64,000 nucleotides of DNA from Flaccisagitta enflata (GCA_965153355.1 OZ231126.1:63798001-63862000); one strand, 5' to 3'. Shown: positions 24,498 through 44,498, counted from the first letter of the stretch. The notes: generated from the sequence alone by a model not told the origin. Translations and numbers: made by a program.

Positions 24498-24559
24498 ATC
24501 TCCATGTACCCTTCCTCAAGACTGGGTTTTGATCCTTCATGTACCCCTCATGTACCCTT
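24498..24559 (+). repeat. ~67-bp satellite array, segment 3
   Basis: Less than one full unit between the foldback and the following MITE. Confidence 0.8.
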
Positions 24560-24795
24560 CACTAGTGCCCCCAGGGTGGAAAAAAGTTCAAGTTTAGTGA
24601 CCATTGCCCCTACCTGGTTTTGTAGGCTCTACTCAATGTGGGGAAGTGTTTTCTAGCCAAAATAAAATCATCCTTGGGGCGCTTTTTAAATAAAATGAAA
24701 AATTCAAGATTTCCCACATTGAGTAGAGCCTAAAAAACCAAGTGGGGGCAATGGTCACTTAACTTGAACTTTTTTCCACCCTGGGGGCACTAGTG
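24560..24795. mobile_element. 236-bp MITE with long TIRs
   Basis: CACTAGTGCCCCCAGGGTGG at 24560 and its reverse complement ending at 24795. Pairing extends about 85 bp inward (through CAATGTGGG). Inserted in the satellite unit. Flanks share only CCTT, so the TSD type is uncertain. Confidence 0.8.
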
Positions 24796-24894
24796 CCTTC
24801 TATTCTCTATGTTCTTAACTGTCCGCGAATGTCTTTATGTCAATCCACGTCAAACAAGTAGTTATGGACAGTTTGAACAAGGCTAACATGTAAA

Positions 24895-24992
24895 AGTTTT
24901 TTATTGTTTTTATTGTTTTTATTGTTTTTATTGTTTTATTGTTTTATTGTTTTATTGTTTTTATTGTTTTTATTGTTTTTATTGTTTTCTTT
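24895..24992. repeat. (TTTTATTG)n-like array
   Basis: About ten units of TTTTTATTG or TTTTATTG. Confidence 0.9.
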
Positions 24993-25129
24993 TTCTCAAT
25001 AAAATAAACATGGTTGAATTTGGAGAAATATTTGAAAAAACCAAAATTACTTAGTTAACTTGATTGACTTCAATGAATTAATTTGCTTGGTCAACTAAAT
25101 TTAGTTAGTCAACTTGTTGGGGTTAAAGA

Positions 25130-25217
25130 GACTAAAAAAGACAAAAAGAGACTTAAACCAGACATAAGCCTTACTTAAACCTGACTCAAACCAACTTAAA
25201 CCAGACCAAACCAGATC
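25130..25217 (+). repeat. AAACCAGAC tandem array, left part
   Basis: Degenerate ~12-bp units (AAACCAGACATA, AAACCTGACT). Continues at 27223 after the TA-flanked element. Confidence 0.8.
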
Positions 25218-25219
25218 TA

Positions 25220-27220
25220 CAGTGCGGCGCAAAAAAAAGTTTTAGGTAGTATTGAATCTCATTTTACTACTCGACTCAATAAAGAAGCCGCACTTTTAAA
25301 TGACAAATTGTCATACTAAATTTTAAAAAAAACTAATTAAAATCTTAGACCATTTGAAAGCTCTTGAAAAGATCTTTCATTTGGCGCCAATCTGGTATTG
25401 CTATCTTTTTTTGTTAAGAAATGGCATTAGTTTGTGTAAAAATATTTTCTACTTCAGTTTCGCAATCCTTATGAAAAAAATGCATTTTAGCAAAATAATG
25501 CTTTTTCTTTGCTCCTAAACCGTTTGAGATACAGATCTGGGATTGGTCTAGAATGAAAGATAATTCGAAAATCTTTCAAATGATTTTGACAGAAAAATTT
25601 TTAAATAATTTTTTTTTTTTATACATCAACTCAAAATAGGGTGCGGCTTTTTTTTTGAGTCGAGTAGTAAAGCAATAAAGAGAACATTTAAATTTTTTTT
25701 TCTTTATCATTTATAAGTTTGACTACAATACTTTAATGAACCTTCGTAGTTGGACTAGAAAGTAAAAAATGGAGCAGCACTAAAAAAAAAACAAGTTGCA
25801 AGGTTGATTCTGAGGTTTTATCACCTAAATGCCTTAGAAATTTATTGAATTTTATCATGATTATCAAATATTTTATTGTTATGCTCATTTCTTTGAGTGA
25901 TGGATGGATTTTGACTTAGTCAGGATGTACCGTTCTGCTTGGCAAGTCCTAGATATGTTAAATAAGGCTATTTTGTAGCTATAACCATGAAATATCTATA
26001 ACAGGATGAGCATAAAAAACTGTTGAAAAAAACAGCTTTTTCCCAACTGATTTTTAACACCTCAACTTCAAACTTCTGTAACTTTTTAACCATTTGACCG
26101 ACATAATTCTGCTTGGTGGCAAATGCTTCATTTTTTTAAGCTCTGTAATTCTGTCATGAATTTTTTTATAATCTACTAATAGATAACTATGGCAAAATAA
26201 AAAACCGAACACTTTGTTTTTCTTGTTTGACTGAAAACTGTTCATTCTTTTTACTTAAAATCCATAAGCATTTTAAAGAGCTTCAAAAACTCTACAAAAC
26301 TAGACCAAGCAGAAATTTTTAGCTTCAGTCGTTTTCAAATGACAAAGGATTGAAGTAAGGCACCCATTTTTTTGATTGCCAAAGAAAGCAAATCTCTGTG
26401 TCTGACAACAAGATACTTTTTGTTTCACTTATTCTGTAGAATGAAGAAATCAACTGAATGGTACCAAATTCAAAGTAAAAATGAAGTATTTTGAATTCTC
26501 TACAAGATGGAACCAAGCAGAAATCATGATTCTTATTCGTTTAGGAGCTATATCAATTCAAAGTTGGTTACTCAAAAAAGATAGAAACCAGATTTGAGAT
26601 TTCTGAGGGGTTATCTTTAAAGCTTGAAAACTTCTAAAGTTTTGGAGCTACAATGTTCTGTGAGAGCTCAAATGAAAGATCTTTTGAAGCTCTTTGAAAC
26701 CGTCGTGTATTTTAAGGGTTTATCTATTGTTGTTATTGAGCAATTCTTGATCAAAAAATGGCATCCGGTTTGTTTTTTTGCCATGGTTACAAGAAATTTC
26801 AGCCTTAACGTTTCTCTCAATAATACGACTAAGAATTGTCACAGGTACATGATATCCATGATCAAATTAAAGGGCTTCGAATTTTCTTTAAAATGGCGCC
26901 AAGAACAAATTTTTACTCGATGCGTTTAGTTTCTATCTTCAGACAAAGTAAAAACATGAAAATCCTGTAGTAAATTTTCAAATTTTTGACAACCTGTCTT
27001 CAATCTTATGCCATTTCTAAACAGATAAAACTAGGACATTCAGCAAGGTCTCATTTGAAAGATGTTTCGCAGAGCTTCAAAGTGGTCACAGATTTTGCTA
27101 TGTTTTTCTTATTGCTTGGGTAAAAAACATTGACAAACATGTTGTTCGGTTTTTATTTTTGCCATAGTTATCTAAGATAAGACATGGAACAGACCTAAAA
27201 CTTTTTTTGGCGCCGCACTG
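25220..27220. mobile_element. 2.0-kb TA-flanked TIR element (mariner-like, non-autonomous)
   Basis: TIRs of about 28 bp: CAGTGCGGCGC, A8 and GTTTTAGG at the left, and the reverse complement ending GCGCCGCACTG at 27220. TA duplications at 25218-25219 and 27221-27222. It sits inside the AAACCAGAC array. The interior has no transposase frame but holds several diverged modules sharing CCAAGCAGAAAT..TAGC, TTGAAAGATCTTT.GAAGCTCTT and a Phe-rich AT tract. Similar modules lie at 31840-32350. Confidence 0.8.
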
Positions 27221-27222
27221 TA

Positions 27223-27470
27223 AAACAGACCAAAGCCAGATGTAAATAAGATGTAAACCAGACATAAACCAGATGTAAATCAGACGTAAATCAGATGTAC
27301 AGCAGACATAAACCAGGTACTGTTGAACAAATTGCTCTTACAGATTTTTCAAACAGGACCTGAATCAGACTAAAACCAGACTTAAACCAGACTTAAACCA
27401 GACGTAAACCAGACATAGACCAGACATAAACCAGACTTATGCCAGAATAAGACCAGACCTATTTAGGACT
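27223..27470 (+). repeat. AAACCAGAC tandem array, right part
   Basis: 12-bp units such as ATAAACCAGACG and CTTAAACCAGA, interrupted once by about 45 bp of AT-rich sequence. Confidence 0.85.
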
Positions 27471-27834
27471 TACTTACTGTTGAAAAAAGGGGTATTACAA
27501 ATTTTGCCTACACCAATACATACATTGTAGCCAAATGAATCATTATTTCACCCAGTTGCTACAAGTTTTACATTTATAATTGTTACGCTATGTGGACCTC
27601 AAAGGTAACAAATCAAAGATTTTTTTGGGTCCAATGTCAAATGGTGCTTTTATATTTTTCATTGTTCTTTGGGTATCAACTTGATGTATCTACCACCTCA
27701 TTTACAAAATACAGTGCAATAACAATGTGATGTTAAATAAATATAAAATAAAAGGATTAACTCATTTCTAGTCAAACAGTTCTTTGAAAGTCAGAAAATG
27801 ATCTACCCAATGAGGATTTAGTTTCATTAGAAGA

Positions 27835-28111
27835 CTGGGAGGGGGTGCATGACATGACTGGTAAGGGGTACATGAGGGGTACATGAAAGATCAGAACCCA
27901 GTCTCAATGAAAGGCACATAGCTAAGAGAAGGGGGTACATGAGGGGTACATGAGAGATCAAAACCCAGTCTCAATGAAGGGTACATGGAGATAAGACAGG
28001 GGGTACAAGAGGGGTACATGAGAGATCGAACCAAGTCTCATTCTAGGGTACATGGAGAAACAAACCAAGTCTCATTGTAGGGTACATGGAGAAACAATGG
28101 GGGTACATGAG
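27835..28111 (-). repeat. ~67-bp satellite array, inverted segment 4
   Basis: Reverse-complement units (GGGTACATGAGGGGTACATG, CCAGTCTCAATGAAGGGTAC). Orientation is opposite to segments 1-3. Confidence 0.9.
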
Positions 28112-28811
28112 CAGGCCTTTTTTTAGAGCGAGCCCGCGAGCCATTGGCTCTCTATTTTGCTGCCGGGCTCTCTGGTTTTGCTGGCTCTGAGCCCGGCTGG
28201 CTCTCTCAAAATTGAAACCATGTTTTGAACTTAAATGGATTGAGAGACTCTTGTAAAATCATAAGAAGAAAACACAAGTAAAGAGAGACTACCATAGTCA
28301 TCTCGTCAAATGTAAATTTATCAACAAGTAAAGCATCTCATTTTTTCATGTGATGATTTTTGCTTTCTTTAAGTCCGATTTATTTCTATCATGAGAGAGA
28401 TGTAAGATTACCATTGAAAGATGACAGTGTCATGAGGCTGATACATTTTTAAGAAATGGGGCAAAATGTTCAGTTTTTCAAGTCGTTTGCACGCTACTCT
28501 ATAACCTACTATGTTGGAAAGTCTGTTGGTCTGTCCATCTAATGGTCCGTTCATTCATTAGTCCTTCTGTTGCTCTATTGGTCAGTGACACTTTTTTTTC
28601 TGCATTTATAAGTGATTTCAATGTCACTTCTCCTGCCCAAATGTTTTGTAGCAAACTTTCTCACTACCCCTGCCCGCCCAAACACAATATAGGTAGCCTT
28701 CCATCCAGCATTGTTTTTTTGCCGGGCTCGCTGTTTTGCCGTCGGGCTCTGTAGAATTGTGAGGAGAGAGCCCGGTTGGCTCTGCAAAAAAATTCACTAA
28801 AAAAAGGCCTG
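28112..28811. mobile_element. CAGGCC-ended element (hAT-like) in satellite
   Basis: Ends CAGGCCTTTTTTTAG and CTAAAAAAAGGCCTG. Flanks TACATGAG (28104-28111) and TACGTAGG (28812-28819) match at 6 of 8 bases, as expected for an aged 8-bp TSD. The subterminal arms are rich in GAGCCCG and CGGGCTC. A degraded HP1 copy lies inside, and a second copy of the right end is at 32695-32812. Confidence 0.65.
28478..28715 (-). mobile_element. HP1 element, strongly diverged
   Basis: Remnant: AAGTCGTTTGCACG.TACTCTATAACC, degenerate GGTCTGTCC array, CTGCCCGCCC block. The 5' hairpin is no longer recognisable. Confidence 0.5.
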
Positions 28812-29725
28812 TACGTAGGGGTACATGAGGAATCAGGAAGCAGTCTCAATGAAGGTACATGGAATGTGAGGGTATAGAGGGTACATGAAATTCAAACCCA
28901 GTCTCATTGTAAGGTACATGAAAAACCATAAAGAAGTTTACTGAGGGTACACATAAGGAATCAAACCCCAGTCTCAATGAAGGATACATGGAGATTGGAA
29001 TAGAATTTATGAGGGGTACATGAGAGATTGAAACCAAGTCTCAATGAAGGGTACATGGAGAATGAACGGGGGTACATGAGGGGTACATGAGAGATCAAAA
29101 CCCAGTCTCATTGTAGGGTACATGGAGAAACAAGGGGGTACATGAGGGGTACATGAAAAATCAAACCCCAGTCTCAATGAAGGATACATGTAGAATGGGA
29201 GAGAGTACATGAGGGGACATAGAGATAAGCAGTCTCAATAGAAGGTACATTGGGAATAGATAAAACCTGAGAGGAGTATGAAGTCAAAGCCCAGCTTAAT
29301 TCCAAGAAGGGTACATGTGGGAGAATGAGAAAGAAGGGGGTACATAGAGGTACATGAGAGCTAAAGCAGAAAGACTCAATTAAGGTACATGGAATGAAAG
29401 AAGAAAATTACAAAGGTACATTAGAGATGAAACCCAGTCTCACATTGTAGGAGTACACAGAGATAAAGAGGGTACATGAGGGGTACATGAGAGATCGAAA
29501 CCCAGTGTCAATGAGAGATACATAGGGAATAAGGAGGGGTACATAGAATTGCATGAGAGATCCAAATCCCAGTCTCAATGAAGGGTACATAAAATGAAAT
29601 ACAGGTACACACATGAGGTACGCAGAATCAAAACCTAACCTCAATATGAAGGTACATGGAGATTGAGAAATTACACAGAAATTTATAAAAACTCAAAACA
29701 GTCTCAATGAAGGGTATAAATCTAT
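28812..29725 (-). repeat. ~67-bp satellite array, inverted segment 5
   Basis: About 13 diverged units, increasingly degraded toward 29725. Confidence 0.85.
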
Positions 29726-29874
29726 CTTGATGTTGTTGTTGACCACTTGTGGCCTGACTTTGAAAAACAATATAACTTGCTTACATAATTTGCTTTGCTT
29801 AATCAGTTTCCATCAAAATGAGAAAAGACTGATCACTGAGGTCACATTACTTTTTTCTTTTTTTTTTTCCTTAT

Positions 29875-30149
29875 GGGCAGCGGCCTGATGGAGTTGATGA
29901 CCTCTGCTTTCACACATATGGTGATTGGAGAGTTTTTTGGCAGCATCCCTGCCTCGAGGTAAAAATCCAAGCCCCAAGACCCTTATCCCAACCTAGAAGA
30001 ATACGGATGAGGAGAAAGTTCCTCATATGTCTGAAAGCATAGGTCATCGACCCTTCTGGGGCCGCTGCCCTGTTCTCTACCTCTGTTTCAATCACAACCT
30101 AACTAGGCAGGCACTGCCATGCTGACCATTTTACGCTTTTGCGAATATT
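29875..30149 (+). mobile_element. HP2 element, short, diverged
   Basis: GGGCAGCGGCC start with GATGACCTCTGCTTTCACAC, almost no tandem core, mirrored GAAAGCATAGGTCATCGACC and CCGCTGCCC, tail CTGACCATTTTACGCTTTTG, CGAATAT. Confidence 0.75.
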
Positions 30150-30595
30150 TTTTTCTGAGAAAGGTTTGTCAAATCAGACCTTGCTGGTTGATTTATCAAC
30201 AATTGTTGAGTGGTGATTAGATGAAGACAGGTAATGAGTTTTTTGGAAATTCACAAGAGGATTTTCAAATTTTTGTTCACGTTTCATTGTGACATGGAGC
30301 TCAAACGCATTGAGTAAAGTAATCGTATTGCTGCTATTTTAAGGAAAATTTGAAGCTCTTCAATTTTCTCATGGATATCAAGCTGCTAAAATTCAGTTGC
30401 TTTGAAAAATGTTGACACTAAAATTACCCGGAGGAAAAAAAGTCTTTGGACTTATTTCAATAAGTGATACTTTTCTTCAATCCAATGTCATTGCAACTTA
30501 GTACTTGGAAATTTTTTTGAAGATTTTTCAAACGGTCAAGGATTTTCTATTGTTCAAGCCTTTGGTTCATTAGAAATAATCAAAACAATTGGTTC
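30150..30595. other. Gene-free stretch
   Basis: AT-rich sequence without supported coding or clear repeat. Confidence 0.5.
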
Positions 30596-30597
30596 AG

Positions 30598-30718
30598 TCT
30601 TTTAGGTGCGCCAATGCACCTCTATAGCTGGCTGTGTCCATCGGTCTGTTGGTTAGTAACTTGTTCAACAGTCTAGACAACGCACCTTATTAGCCTGCTT
30701 GGCCTTGTTTCTTTGCCA
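30598..30718 (-). mobile_element. HP1 variant with AGGTGC stem
   Basis: 3' stem AGGTGC-ATTGGC-GCACCT (perfect 6 bp), CTATAGCTGGCTGTGTCCAT, GGTC/GGTT array, and the 5' end AAACAAGGCCAAGCAGGC. Related copies at 50263-50380 and 56161-56297. Confidence 0.75.
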
Positions 30719-31082
30719 TGGTTACAGTCTGTTTTCGGCACAAACATTTGACGATCTACCGAGGGCACATGCTAATCTCATTGGTCCAAGCGTTTATAAA
30801 GTTGATTATTACTAAAAAAAAAAAAAAAAAAAAAAAAAGAAATCCAACGCTAGAGAAAAAAAGAAAAAATTGAAAAATGTTGGTATTTGCTTACTACCAC
30901 CCAATACAATACTATTTTTACTAAAATTTTACGTATCATGTTCATACCCCTACTCTATGGGGTAGATTATCAAACAATTCTTCCACCGACTGAAAAGGAA
31001 AAAATAATGAAAGACTACCTATGAATCAGTTGTGGATGGGTGGGCAGAAACGTAATACAAACAAACAAACATTCATATATGC

Positions 31083-31408
31083 AGGGGTGTAGTAATTGAG
31101 CAGCTTTTGATTTTATTCCCCCCCCCTTGCCTTTGATTTTCTTCCCCGCGACGCGTCGCGTTGCATTGCAAAATCTATGATTTTCTTCCCCTTAAAGCAA
31201 TAAAACAGTATATATAAGGTTTAAATAGTGTTAAATTGTGTTGTAATAAACAAATATTACCTTTTGGTATTACCCAAAGTGTTTAATCTTCAAAGAATTT
31301 CTTTTTTCCTTTTTTTTTTCAAGCTTTTGATTGTCTTCCCCATCTCCAAACCCTTTGATTTTATTCCCCCCCACCAGGAAGGGGATGCTCAACCTTATAC
31401 ACGCCTGC
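31083..31408 (+). mobile_element. ~325-bp MITE, CAGGGGTGTA ends, copy 1
   Basis: Starts CAGGGGTGTAGTAATTGAGC, ends TATACACGCCTG. Core contains TTTGATTTTCTTCCCC repeated, a GCGACGCGTCGC palindrome and a CTTTTGGTATTACC block. Related copies are at 35675-35975 (+) and 43119-43411 (-). Confidence 0.65.
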
Positions 31409-31602
31409 AAAAACAAAAACAACAAAAACAACAACAACAAAAATAACAACAACGACAATAAATACAACAAACACAAGAACAATGAAAATTACATTCACGT
31501 ATTGAGTAATGTAGAGTAAAAAAGCTAGATCAGTTTCAGACCTTTTTTCAGCAATGATGGAAAGAACAATAAAAATTACAATAACAACAATACAACAGCA
31601 GC

Positions 31603-31640
<38 letters not shown>

Positions 31641-31672
31641 CTATAACAACAATAACAACAACAAAAACAACA
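31408..31672. repeat. (CAA)n arrays
   Basis: Two interrupted CAA arrays (31408-31480 and 31575-31672). Confidence 0.9.
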
Positions 31673-31839
31673 AGTTATAACAGCGGGAACAACTGAAAAT
31701 CTTTAAAAATCGGCAAAAATCGCCATTTATGCTTGCTACGGGGCCCCAAGGTTCAATTTTTGTATAACCATGGGCAAAAAAAAAACCGCATACGGCGGTT
31801 TTTTGCGCCTTTGACCGGCTCCGTTTCAATGAAAATACA

Positions 31840-32350
31840 AAAAATCAGTGACCAATTGAATGATCTTTCAAAGTTCTTCAAATCTAGACCAAGCAGAAAG
31901 TTGTAGCTCAACTCGCTTTAGAAAGCTGCAACTGCTTAAGCACCCCCATAATTCTCAATTGAAGGGATTCAGTTCTTTTAGTTCTGTCTTTAAAAGCATG
32001 AAAAACAAATTTGACAAAAGGAAACTAAGAAAAATTTAAGAGAAAATGAAAATATAACTTATTATCTACAAATGGCGCCAAGCAGACTTTTTTCAAGTCA
32101 ATCCGTTTAGAATGGTGTGATCACCTAAAGACATTTAGTTCATAAATACAAGTTAGTAAAAAATGTCATATCTGGCAGATTTCAATTTGATACTTTTTTT
32201 TCAAATTAACATATCTTCTAGAGTTTTCAAGTTAGAATTTCGTTCAACGACTCATATCAAAGATTTTTCGAAGTTTGCAATGGTCAGTTATGTACTTTCT
32301 CAAAAACAGCACCAAGTTATTGTAGAAATAAGCAATGTACGGTTTTTTTT
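31840..32350. repeat. Modules shared with the 25.2-27.2 kb element
   Basis: Repeated AGACCAAGCAGAAAG, GCGCCAAGCAGAC and TCAAAGATTTTTCGAAG blocks match modules inside the TA-flanked element, suggesting a second, truncated copy. Confidence 0.5.
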
Positions 32351-32694
32351 TTTCTCATGGTTATTTCGACATTGAAATAGCTGTATGGTGTAAGGATTTG
32401 TTCAGAACAACCTTTTTGATCAATCTAGAGCCACCAAATGTGAACTGAGGGTGATTGGGGAATATGGGTACCATTTTCTCTCTCGAAAATGACAAAAAAT
32501 CATAGAAATAGGTTATTATGCCGATTCAGGGCCGTGAATGTGGGGTGCCCGATTATTTTACAGCCTTGGGACCACTTCCATTGGCTTCAGCGTGGAAAAA
32601 GGGTACAGAAAAGTCTTTTCCACCACTGTTTTCTCCTAAATGGTACTTTCCTGGACCATACTACAGTACCCCTGCCTTCCCCACACAATTAAGG

Positions 32695-32815
32695 TAGCCT
32701 TCCATACATCATTGTTTTTTTGCCGGGCTCGCTGTTTTGCCGTCGGGCTCTGTAAAATTGGGAGGAGAGAGCCTGGTTGACTCTGTCAAAAAATTTACTA
32801 AAAAAAGGCCTGCAA
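32695..32815. repeat. Copy of CAGGCC element right end
   Basis: Same GCCGGGCTCGCTGTTTTGCC block and CTAAAAAAAGGCCTG end as at 28690-28811. Confidence 0.7.
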
Positions 32816-32864
32816 ATATTATTTTCAAATATCAGAAAAACTACAAAAATGTATAGTAACAGCC

Positions 32865-33330
32865 TATTACACAGATTTGAGCCTTTGAGGCTGTGATTGA
32901 GCCTCGAGGCTGTGATTTGAGCCTTGAGGCCGTGATTTGAGGCTCGAGGTTGGGATTTGAGCCTTGAGGCTGGGATTTGAGCCCCAATGCTGGTATTTGA
33001 GCCCTGGCTGGTATTTGAGCCTCAAGGCTGGGAATTTGGGCCTCAAGGTTGAGATTTGGGCCTCGAGGCTGAGATTTGAGCCTCAAGGCTAGGATATGAG
33101 CTTCGAAGGGGGTGGACGGAGAAGGAGGAGAAGGAGGAGAAGAAGGGAAAAAAATTTCCCCTGCGGTGAAAGATAGGCCATTGGCCCTTCCGGGCCTGCC
33201 CAAAACAAACGTAACAATCAAAATGAAAGTCCCCTGTGTTCTATCCCCTTTGAGGCTGCTGCCAAAAAAGCAGAAATTTCCTCTATGTGTGAAAGCATAG
33301 GTCATCGGCTCCGATGGGGCCGCTGCCCAA
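32865..33330 (-). mobile_element. HP2 element, minus orientation
   Basis: The GGGCAGCGGCCCC arm (reverse) ends at 33328 with GATGACCTATGCTTTCACAC. It is followed leftward by a second short arm at 33165-33210 and about ten ~22-bp units (TTTGAGCCTCGAGGCTGGGA type) at 32875-33105. Confidence 0.7.
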
Positions 33331-33382
33331 TAGGATCGAACATTTCTGTTATTCTTGGATCTGTTATTGCCATTGTTACTGC

Positions 33383-33495
33383 CGTATCAGTCGGTAGGTC
33401 AGTATGTCGGTCGGTAGGTTACAAATGTTTTTGAATTGCGAGCGATTTTTGCATTACTGCCCCTGCCCAGCCGTCCGCGACTGTCTTGTTATATG
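33383..33495 (-). mobile_element. HP1 fragment
   Basis: GTCGGTAGG array, GAATTGCGAGCGATTTTTGC, CTGCCCAGCCGTCCGCGACT, CTTGTT. The 3' hairpin is lost. Interior closely resembles 44499-44650 and 57117-57283. Confidence 0.65.
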
Positions 33496-33499
33496 TTGA

Positions 33500-34440
33500 G
33501 GTACTGGGTCGATTGTCCGCTCCTGCAATTTTTCCAACCGTAATGTCTGTCCATAAACCAGATCAAGTTTTTTTTTCAGTTAGGAAAAAACAGACTGACT
33601 GACCCACCACATCTTGTTCGATTTTTCCAAAAGTAACTTAGGGCGTGTCCGCATTTGTTCTGAAAATCATGAAAAAAAAATGATAATCATGTTTTTCCAA
33701 TCTTGTTCGATTTTTCCAATGAATGCGGACACGCCCTTTTTTCAAAGTTTCTGCTTTCCTTGATTATTGATGGAAGTTTCACGTTACGTTGTTTGCTAAA
33801 TGGATTTTTGTGAGCTGATATAAACTTTTTTAGATTTTAGGCGGATTCAAATCGCAGTGTGCCAGATAGCAGTTTCACGTAGGGCTGCAATTAGGGCTTT
33901 ACTACTGTTTTTTAGAATATCATTACGTCAGTTCAAACACCTTTGAAGTTGTAACCAGTCGTTTTCAGAGGCATCTCATTTTAAAAGAAACCAACTGGAA
34001 CTGTTCTTTTTCATCAGATGGTAGTAACAAGGCCAATGGCATTTGGCGTTGTATTAAGATGAAAAACCTCCAATCTATCAGAAAAAAACTGTTGCTTTCT
34101 GCTTTCAACACAAACTGATAAGAAACTAGATGCGTTTTTTGGCCAATTCTTAACTGGAATATCAATCTTGTTTTGCTTGTTATTTTTAAAAGCCGTGAGC
34201 TAGAAAAATGCTCTTTGTTGCATTTGGTCACAAATTCAAAGCAGTTTTAGAATCACACGGATTTTTGTATTGATTTTTTGTTTCAGTATAGTTATTGCTC
34301 TTAATGCCTGTCAATACATTCATCTTATAGACAGTAATATGCGTGGCGTTTTTTTCGGTGCACAGTGTGGCGCTTCAAGTCACCATCTGCCATCTTTACT
34401 ATCTTTTTCCCTCAGCATTGGATATTCCAACTGGCTTAAG
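33500..34440. other. Gene-free region upstream of DEG/ENaC gene 1
   Basis: Contains an inverted pair of GGGCGTGTCCGCATT (33644) and AATGCGGACACGCCC (33722), so a small foldback of about 95 bp. Otherwise AT-rich without supported genes. Confidence 0.55.
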
Positions 34441-34446
34441 TCCCAG

Positions 34447-34454
34447 TATAAATA
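34447..34454 (+). promoter_or_regulatory. Candidate TATA box of DEG/ENaC gene 1
   Basis: TATAAATA, 170 bp upstream of the start codon at 34617. DEG/ENaC gene 2 has TATAAAAT 172 bp upstream of its start codon, which supports a shared core-promoter layout. Confidence 0.4.
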
Positions 34455-34616
34455 GAAAGGAGTTTTTTTTTACGCCATCCCTTTGAAGTCGTTGACAACA
34501 TCTCAACGCATGTGTCCGTTTCGCCATTCCCAAAGATCTGTACGAGTCCGACTGCATCTACCTGTCAGGCACAAAATCTAGATCCTATTCGGTGGCCGAA
34601 AAAAACAAAACAAAAC

Positions 34617-42833
<8,217 letters not shown>

Positions 42834-42875
42834 ACGAAGTAAATGAACTAGTGGAACACAGAGGAGTAACTGGCA

Positions 42876-42881
42876 ATTAAA
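42876..42881 (+). promoter_or_regulatory. Candidate poly(A) signal of DEG/ENaC gene 1
   Basis: ATTAAA 43 bp after the stop codon of gene 1; the common variant of AATAAA. No better signal is closer. Confidence 0.3.
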
Positions 42882-43118
42882 TTTCAGTTTTGATTATGGG
42901 GAACTCAACCATGAACACCCCTGCTTGTCTGTATTTTTCTGTCGACATCGTATCTCCACAAGAGGGTATGTATTATACGCTGTGTAACCTCTCATCCTTC
43001 AAATGCCATCATATCCCAAGAGGAAAATTGGACATCTTCTGGCTTAGTCTATTATATACACAATTTTCTCCATCATTTCCATCGTTGAAGATTCTCTAGC
43101 AACATCAAAAAAATCAAT

Positions 43119-43411
43119 AGGGGATGTACATAGTTGAATTACGCCCCTCCCCTCGTGGGAAAAATCAGTGGGTTTGGAAATGGGGAAGAGAAGGAAAGGG
43201 GAAAAAATTGAAGGGAATTATTATTTTTGGCGGTACCAAAACAAAACATGATTAGTTCAACACAAATATATATATTTTCGAATCTGAAATATACTATTTT
43301 TGATTCTTTATGGGAAAGGAAATCATTGATTTTGTAATGCGAAGCGTCGCGGGTAAGGAAGGGGGAGAGCGGAGGAGGGGAATCAAAGGCGACTCAATGC
43401 TATGCACCCCT
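43119..43411 (-). mobile_element. MITE, copy 3 (minus)
   Basis: AGGGGATGTACATAGTTGAA at one end and CTATGCACCCCTG at the other, with TTTTGGCGGTACCAAAA and GCGAAGCGTCGCGGG inside. Reverse-complement relative of the copies at 31083 and 35675. Confidence 0.55.
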
Positions 43412-44039
43412 GATTTTGTGACACGGGCGACACAATTAGACAAAGTTTTGTTCGACCTTTTGGCCATAATAATCAGGCATGGTTTGGTCGGGTGTTTCAA
43501 TATGCAAAAGGTCTTTTGATCAGCTCATCATCATCAGGGAGTATGGAGACATTAATTACAAGACACTTACCGTTTTCATTTTTTTCAATTTCAATCATCT
43601 TCTATTTTTTCAGTGCTTGTACAGATTGTCAAAAATATATATAATTTTAATGACTGCACCCAGTTTTCTTGAAAATAAGACTGATAAATCATATAGAAAA
43701 TTAAATGTTTTCTGTTACGAAGTCTTCTTGTATAAAAGCAGATTTTCACTAATTGTTTTAGTATAAGGAATAAGAGCACTAATGTATTTTAATGTTTTTC
43801 CTTGTCATCAACAATCCAGGTGCAAAACCAGCTGCACTATAACATACAAATTAAGGGCTAAATGAGGATTTAAAAAAAATGAAAGATGAATGAAATTTGG
43901 GAAAAAAAATGATAAGTACTTTAAAAATAATATCCTAACACTCCTTGATGATAATGATCTGATCAAAAAACCTTTTGCATATTGACACACCCAAATGGTT
44001 TGGTCTTTACGTTTTTCTCACAAGAATGTGCTCTTACAA

Positions 44040-44238
44040 ATATCGTTACGGACTGGTGGCCAAGGTCATCCAACCTCTATCCACACCCCAACCCCCATCC
44101 CACACAAACAAATACATACAAAAAGTGTCTAAGACCTTTGTTTTCCACTTTTCAACTCGATGATCCCGAACCGACGGATGGACTAACGAACCGATGGACA
44201 GACAAGGCATGTTGTAGAATTGCGTGTCCGCAACTAAA
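44040..44238 (+). mobile_element. HP1 element, diverged
   Basis: GGACTGGTGGCCAAGGTCAT, CACCCCAACCCCCATCCCAC, CGAACCGACGGATGG array, GTAGAATTGCG-TGTC-CGCAACT stem, AAAAA. Shares its interior with the 62966-63179 copy. Confidence 0.7.
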
Positions 44239-44498
44239 AACTGTCAGCACGTTAGTTAGTGCTCATATCCAAAGAGCTTTGTTTGTCAAATACAAAGAAT
44301 ACATTGGACAGATACGCTGACCAGGCGGAAGGCGCTCATGTAGACCATACTAGCCTTGTGTTTCCCATTTTTTGCGTTTAAGCATTTAGGCCTCTATGGC
44401 ATATTTCATAAATGACCCTTAATGAATTTTTACAACATTACAGAATCACTGCCCTTACCCACCCAAACGCAACTAATGTTAACCTAGAATTGGCATTG

